Of a DNA stretch of 9,618 bases, positions 5,296-9,618 are shown piece by piece. The stretch comes from Bacteroidales bacterium. GTDB taxonomy: Bacteria > Bacteroidota > Bacteroidia > Bacteroidales > JAADGE01. The stretch is from contig JANTGL010000087.1 in NCBI GenBank assembly GCA_024762915.1, positions 1 through 9,618 on the forward strand. Direction: 5' to 3'. Every line of letters begins with the position of its first letter. Position 1 is the stretch's first letter. The notes under the pieces were generated by a model. The model saw nothing but the letters and a program-made list of their open reading frames with translations. It was not told the DNA's origin and searched no databases. Both the position numbers and the translations under genes were made by a program.

Positions 5296-7731
5296 TCAAT
5301 ATTTAACGGAAACACCTGATTTTTGATATTGTACAGAACTGTTTGAAAGCGGAATTGCCGTGATTTTATAAAAATATGTTCCGCTGCTTACAATATTATT
5401 TTTACTGTTTTCTCCGTTCCATTTAATCAATTGCATTCCCTTTTTTTGTGCCGGTCTTTCAATTGATACAATTTTTTGTCCTAAAAGATTGAATATTTCC
5501 AATTTAACATCGGCATCAACTGATAGTTTATATGTAAAATTCGTAATTTTCTTAAATGGGTTCGGAAAATTTTGTATAAAATAAAAATCCTTATTTATAT
5601 TAATATCTTCAACATTTACTCCGGGGACATGAAAAATATCATCCGTGAAAATCTTTCCTTTTCGGGAACCCGAATTACTCTGTTTAAGAACAATACTGTG
5701 AAATAACTTATTGCCGCTTCCCGGAATATCTGCCTTATTAATATATTTTAAATCCCAACCGGCCCAATCAATAGTGTCAATATATAAAGGAGCATTAACA
5801 TTATCGTTATAATAAAACCAATATTCCAAAATATTATAACTTAAGTCACCGAATACCCACATTCCGAATTCAGTATCTGTCCCTGAACCTATGTTATACG
5901 GAGTTGAATTTGTTGCAGCACAAACACCGCCTTCATCACCGGTAAATTGATATTTCATTTCCCCTGAGAAAGATCCGCTTATTTTAAAATACGGCGATAA
6001 AATAAAACTTGTTTGAGACGGATCTGTCCCTTGTGTAAACTGACTGTCATCAGGATCTTGCCAAGATCCGATGTGTTCAAAATCATCATATACCGAAAGC
6101 GGTAATGTGTTTTCTGCTTGTGTGGTAAAATTAATTTCCGTGGTTTCATAATAAGGTGTTCCTTGTATATCATAAATTCCCGGCTGTATTACAAGTTTAT
6201 AATTTGAACTGTATGCCAATTCTTGTTGAGCTTGAAAGAAATAATATCCTTTCCCTTCATCATCATAAACAAATGCTCCGGAAGTAGGTAAAACATCATT
6301 GTTCTCATTATACAAAATAACATTCGCTATTAAAGAAGAAGCTTGCAAAGGGGCATCAAAAATTAAACGAAATTGTAATTTAGGATTAACTTCAATATTA
6401 TTATTCTTCGGAAATAAATCAAGTAAAGCCAATCTGTTTCTGTTTTTTGAAATAAAATTAAACGAATAGGGTGCATCTATGGGAACATTCCAGACGCTTT
6501 TTGCATTTGTTGATAAGGTAACGGTATATGCTGTTGCTTTATCAAACGTTTCCGAATGCGAAAATATCAATGTTTTATTATCATCTTGCCAAGAAAATTG
6601 ACCGTTTACGGCAGGGGTAATTGAAAATGCCGTTTCAACGGAAGATGTCATCATAGGAGAATTGAAATGAAAAGTAATTGATTCCGTAGCTCCGACACTG
6701 TCAGGTAAACTCGGCATATAATGTGACGAAACAACAGGAGCAACTGTTGTGTCAAACGGTAACCAACGATCGACAATTGTTGTTTGACCCGCCGTAACTG
6801 AAATATCAACCGTATCATTAAAATAGCCGTCCGCTTCAAAAATTACAGAATAATTTCCGGGTGCAATACTGTCAAAGAAGAAAACACCGTTATTAAGTGT
6901 ATCTCCTTGATAGACTCTATTTAAAGGTAAAAGCGTTGCCGTATATTCATTAATCGGAATTTTTTCATCATTAGACCCGGGAACCCAATAATATTGTGTG
7001 TTTTCATACGGGTCTCTGGCAACTCCCGTTACCAAACCTGTCGTAAAACCGGGTTCTCCGAAATAATTAACGATAGCATCTGCTAAATTCCACGCTTCGT
7101 ATTTTCTGTAATCTAAGTTTTGTAATCGCCACGATTCAGGATAATAATCATGAAAAGAACCTTCGGATAATACTCCGGGCATGTTTAAATACCTTAATAC
7201 GCCCAAGCCTTGTGTCCCCCATTGCGAATAAAAATCCCAATCACCTCTGACGTTTTCATAAGAATAAGGCCAATAAAGATTGCTGTTAGATAAAAGTTCG
7301 GGCCACATTAAAGACGCCATTGTTTTTGCAAGAGGAAAAACCGGTGCATCATCATAACCTCGATATAAAAGCAAGGGATAATTAGCAGACCCGTTAAACG
7401 CATTACTGTGAATCGAATGAAAATAATCAACATTATTATCATTTGCAATTTGATCGATTTGAGAAAGCGGTAAATCATCTTCCGTAAAATTTGTTACACG
7501 ACTCATGATTATAGTAGCTCCGCAATTTTCCAGAATATCGCGCAAATAAAGCCCCTTAGTTAAGTTTCCTTCCGATTCCCAAAAACCGGTTTCAGCAATA
7601 TATCTGTCGTCAGAATCGTGTCCGCCGTGTCCGGGATTAATACAAATTGAAACGCCTGTTAAATCCGGTCCCTGAGCATTTAACATACCGGTAATTGCTA
7701 TTAATATCGAAAAAATAAAAAGTTTTTTCAT
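5296..7731 (-). CDS. T9SS-exported multidomain N-acetylmuramoyl-L-alanine amidase
   Basis: The 811-residue protein begins with a Sec signal peptide (cleavage near residue 20, after MLNAQ). An Amidase_3 catalytic domain (about 26-225) follows, which cleaves the bond between muramic acid and L-alanine in peptidoglycan. The expected zinc and catalytic residues are present: His35 in GHGG, Glu54 in WESEGN, His108 in SIHSN, and Glu190 in LSEGSF. Next come a carboxypeptidase-regulatory-like beta domain (about 230-325), two Big_5/SbsA-like Ig domains (about 330-428 and 430-538, each with a SFNF or INFTT end strand), and an unassigned beta-rich region (about 545-705). The C-terminus (about 714-811) is a type A sorting domain with NFPNPF, KLEIFNLLGQKI and SSGTYFYKI, so the protein should cross the outer membrane by the type IX system and be released or anchored at the surface. 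It lies 39 bases after the propeller gene with no terminator between them, and it is followed by the shared terminator. The substrate may be foreign or recycled cell wall rather than the cell's own; that is inference. Confidence 0.9.
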   Translation of the reverse strand: MKKLFIFSILIAITGMLNAQGPDLTGVSICINPGHGGHDSDDRYIAETGFWESEGNLTKGLYLRDILENCGATIIMSRVTNFTEDDLPLSQIDQIANDNNVDYFHSIHSNAFNGSANYPLLLYRGYDDAPVFPLAKTMASLMWPELLSNSNLYWPYSYENVRGDWDFYSQWGTQGLGVLRYLNMPGVLSEGSFHDYYPESWRLQNLDYRKYEAWNLADAIVNYFGEPGFTTGLVTGVARDPYENTQYYWVPGSNDEKIPINEYTATLLPLNRVYQGDTLNNGVFFFDSIAPGNYSVIFEADGYFNDTVDISVTAGQTTIVDRWLPFDTTVAPVVSSHYMPSLPDSVGATESITFHFNSPMMTSSVETAFSITPAVNGQFSWQDDNKTLIFSHSETFDKATAYTVTLSTNAKSVWNVPIDAPYSFNFISKNRNRLALLDLFPKNNNIEVNPKLQFRLIFDAPLQASSLIANVILYNENNDVLPTSGAFVYDDEGKGYYFFQAQQELAYSSNYKLVIQPGIYDIQGTPYYETTEINFTTQAENTLPLSVYDDFEHIGSWQDPDDSQFTQGTDPSQTSFILSPYFKISGSFSGEMKYQFTGDEGGVCAATNSTPYNIGSGTDTEFGMWVFGDLSYNILEYWFYYNDNVNAPLYIDTIDWAGWDLKYINKADIPGSGNKLFHSIVLKQSNSGSRKGKIFTDDIFHVPGVNVEDININKDFYFIQNFPNPFKKITNFTYKLSVDADVKLEIFNLLGQKIVSIERPAQKKGMQLIKWNGENSKNNIVSSGTYFYKITAIPLSNSSVQYQKSGVSVKY

Positions 7732-7770
7732 TTGGACTTATTTTAAGTAATCAACTTTTGTTATTATGTA

Positions 7771-9618
7771 TTATATTTTAATAATTCTTTTTGTAAACGT
7801 TATTCCTTGAACGGACTTAAATTTCATAATATACAGTCCGGGTTCTAGATCCGAAAGATTTATTCTTACCGTATTCTCCGTATTATTAATTTGAATATTT
7901 TTCATATTCATTCCTAATATATTTATTACCGAGATTTCGGTTATTTGATCAACATTCTTAATTTCCAGATTTTGGTTAACCGGATTGGGCTTTAAAATGA
8001 TATTATTTGAAAGAATATCTTTTACATCCAAAGCTACGGGACCGGTTAACGGACTATACACGGAACTGCCCGTCAAAGTTCCGGGAATGATTCCTGTTTG
8101 TGCAACCGGAGTAACTTTAAACATAATATATTTACCTTCTTCATCATTTGTCAAGGTATAAGTATTATCTAAAGCTCCTATAATTGTTTGTAAGTTTGTT
8201 CCCGAAACGTCATCTGCTCTGTACCATTTATAAATTGAATTTCCCTCAAGGTCCCCGTTAGCATCATAATACGTATAATTTCCGGTTAATGTTTGTCCCG
8301 TTTCGAATATTCCGCTTATATAAACATCAGAAGCAACCGGTGCCGCGGCAGAACTGGCAATAACAGGTCCGGCAAAAGAACTTTCAACGGTTACCCCTTC
8401 CGCTATTCCGGTTTGAGCAATCGGAGTAATTTCAAAGGAAAAATACTTCCCTTCGTCTTGAGTTGTCAAGGTATACGCAGGAGAATTGGCTCCGTAAATC
8501 GCAACTTTATTCGTTCCTGCATCATCATCGGCTTTGTACCATTGGTAAACCGAATTTCCTTCAATGTCTCCGTTTAAATCTTCAAATGTATAATTCCCGG
8601 TTAATTCGTAATAAACTTCTAAGTTTCCGCTAATGTTTACATTTGTTGCAGTCGGCGGAATTTCCGTAAACCGATAAGCTCCGAAACCGTTGTTTGCAGA
8701 CAGTACATAAATTATCGGTTTCCCTCCCGCATTATCATATTTATATGTTAAATCTCCTATCGCATAAGTATTTGTATTATTTCCGGTTTTTTCGGAAATT
8801 CCGTATCTGGCATCAAAATTTAAATCGGTATGCGGTGCATTTTCAATCATCACAAGTGCATCTTGCCCGTTTTCCGAATTAAGAACATCCGTATTCTGAA
8901 AAGTTGATGTATATCTGATGCCTTGAAATAAAAATGAAATTATTGAAGAGTTTGATTTTCCGGTTACATTTTCGGAAATCGATCCCTTATTTGTTCCGTC
9001 GGTTCCGAATAATGTCGGAGAAATTGCTGAATGTCCGTTAATATAAAAATCATCCAAAGGAGTAATACCTATAGGTGCAACCGAAGGAGAACTTCCGACA
9101 TCCGTTAAGCCCGAAAGTATAATGACATCAGGAGTACTTCCTAAAACTCCGCCGGATACCGTCCACCTTACAACAACATTGCTTCCGGATGTTGCCGCAT
9201 AAATAACGGCATCTCCGCTTAAATTTCCGGCAACCGTAAAATTATCACCGAGTCTGTATGAACTTCCCGCTGTATAATTAACGAATTCAACAGGTGTACT
9301 GCTTTCGTTATCCCATTTATAAATTTTAAACGGAGATGTACTTGCATCAACGGTAAGATTACAGGCAAGTATCGAACCGCCTGTTCCCGCTTCAACATCA
9401 TTTAAAGCATAAGTCCCTCCGTTAATTCCGGTTACATCCAAGTCTCCGATATCATTTCCGTCTGCAGCATTTATTATTTTTACCGATGTTCCGGTTGATC
9501 GACTGACAATATACAACCGGTCGTTTCCGTATGCGATACCTCGTTCGGTATTTGCCGTTTCAGAAAACCAAGCAGGTAAATTTGAATTTTCGGAATTTTT
9601 AATCCACAAAGTTTCCAA
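7771..9618 (-). CDS. T9SS-exported DUF4623-like propeller protein with tandem Ig-like repeats (5' partial)
   Basis: The frame runs off the window: the codon at 9618-9616 is TTG, read here as an internal Leu, and no signal peptide is present, so the N-terminus lies beyond the edge. The visible 615 residues start with a beta-propeller-like region (about 12-318). Its opening, LPAWFS...TERGIAYGNDRLYIVSR, resembles the Bacteroidota DUF4623 family; I am moderately sure of that name. Blade-like motifs continue, such as PFKIYKWDN and PIIYVLSANNGFGAYRF. Two Ig-like repeats follow (about 321-418 and 427-528), then a short type A T9SS sorting domain (about 532-615) with LKPNPVNQNLEI, ISVINILG and LEPGLYIMKF. 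The protein should be exported to the cell surface or medium. No catalytic motif is visible, so a binding or structural role is more likely than an enzymatic one. It probably shares a transcript with the amidase 39 bases downstream. Confidence 0.82.
   Translation of the reverse strand: METLWIKNSENSNLPAWFSETANTERGIAYGNDRLYIVSRSTGTSVKIINAADGNDIGDLDVTGINGGTYALNDVEAGTGGSILACNLTVDASTSPFKIYKWDNESSTPVEFVNYTAGSSYRLGDNFTVAGNLSGDAVIYAATSGSNVVVRWTVSGGVLGSTPDVIILSGLTDVGSSPSVAPIGITPLDDFYINGHSAISPTLFGTDGTNKGSISENVTGKSNSSIISFLFQGIRYTSTFQNTDVLNSENGQDALVMIENAPHTDLNFDARYGISEKTGNNTNTYAIGDLTYKYDNAGGKPIIYVLSANNGFGAYRFTEIPPTATNVNISGNLEVYYELTGNYTFEDLNGDIEGNSVYQWYKADDDAGTNKVAIYGANSPAYTLTTQDEGKYFSFEITPIAQTGIAEGVTVESSFAGPVIASSAAAPVASDVYISGIFETGQTLTGNYTYYDANGDLEGNSIYKWYRADDVSGTNLQTIIGALDNTYTLTNDEEGKYIMFKVTPVAQTGIIPGTLTGSSVYSPLTGPVALDVKDILSNNIILKPNPVNQNLEIKNVDQITEISVINILGMNMKNIQINNTENTVRINLSDLEPGLYIMKFKSVQGITFTKRIIKI
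8035..8658 (-). repeat. Two tandem Ig-like repeat units within the propeller protein gene
   Basis: The unit at 8658-8365 (residues 321-418) and the unit at 8340-8035 (residues 427-528) encode the same pattern of about 100 residues. In order, each has an ISG strand, a LTGNYT strand, a D-NGD-EGNS turn, WY+ADD, a GTN loop, TYTL/AYTL, an EGKY strand, TP-AQTGI and a closing SS...GPV strand. Protein identity is high, roughly half by eye. The DNA has diverged enough that the duplication is not recent, although short blocks such as the one around 8151-8160 and 8466-8475 (TGTCAAGGTA) are still identical. Confidence 0.8.

Noticed and set aside
5296..7731. Phage or prophage endolysin reading of the amidase
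   Set aside because: The Sec signal peptide, multiple Ig-like domains and T9SS sorting domain belong to a cellular exported protein, and no holin or phage structural gene is present.
8293..8577. 94-codon plus-strand open frame opposite the Ig-repeat region
   Set aside because: It is antisense to a clearly coding frame, is rich in Arg/Ser/Asn with no recognisable domain, and arises from the repeated DNA on the other strand.
9616..9618. TTG at the very edge as the start codon of the propeller protein gene
   Set aside because: It would give a protein with no signal peptide although the protein ends in a T9SS sorting domain that requires Sec export first. The frame is open to the edge, so the codon is almost certainly an internal leucine and the gene is truncated by the window.

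Overview
The window is AT-rich, compact, double-stranded coding DNA from a member of the Bacteroidota (Bacteroidetes). The evidence is two adjacent exported proteins that end in type IX secretion (T9SS) type A sorting domains, a PorT-like outer-membrane barrel, TAnnTTTG-type promoter boxes, and gene starts without Shine-Dalgarno sequences. Genus-level placement is not possible from what I can see. No tRNA, rRNA, CRISPR array, transposase or phage gene is visible.

Layout. Positions 1-141 hold the last 46 codons of a membrane protein cut by the window edge. A small secreted protein of unknown function follows (246-1073, +); it appears to be built from two diverged copies of one beta-sandwich module. 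Its 3' end overlaps, tail to tail, the 3' end of a two-gene minus-strand operon (3056-1045). That operon encodes an MscS-type mechanosensitive channel and then a CPBP/Abi-type intramembrane glutamic protease, joined by a TAATG stop/start overlap. Divergent from the channel gene is an outer-membrane beta-barrel protein (3157-3918, +). A 283-base gap follows and holds a weak terminator-like hairpin, a long imperfect inverted repeat (4000-4125) and a leader hairpin. Next is a trans-polyprenyl diphosphate synthase with both DDxxD motifs (4202-5176, +), probably making the menaquinone or quinone side chain.

A strong bidirectional terminator (5230-5256) separates the synthase from two minus-strand genes that converge on it. 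These are an unfinished DUF4623-like propeller protein with tandem Ig-like repeats (9618-7771, 5'-truncated at the window edge) and, 39 bases downstream, a large multidomain N-acetylmuramoyl-L-alanine amidase (7731-5296). Both carry T9SS sorting domains and are probably cotranscribed, so this half of the window is a small cell-surface/secretome cluster.

Most of the window is ordinary Bacteroidota housekeeping and envelope biology. I did not find a convincing new multi-gene system. The items most worth a second look are the inverted-repeat element at 4000-4125, the duplicated-module secreted protein at 246-1073 with its overlapping 3' end, and the T9SS-exported amidase with its uncharacterised middle region.
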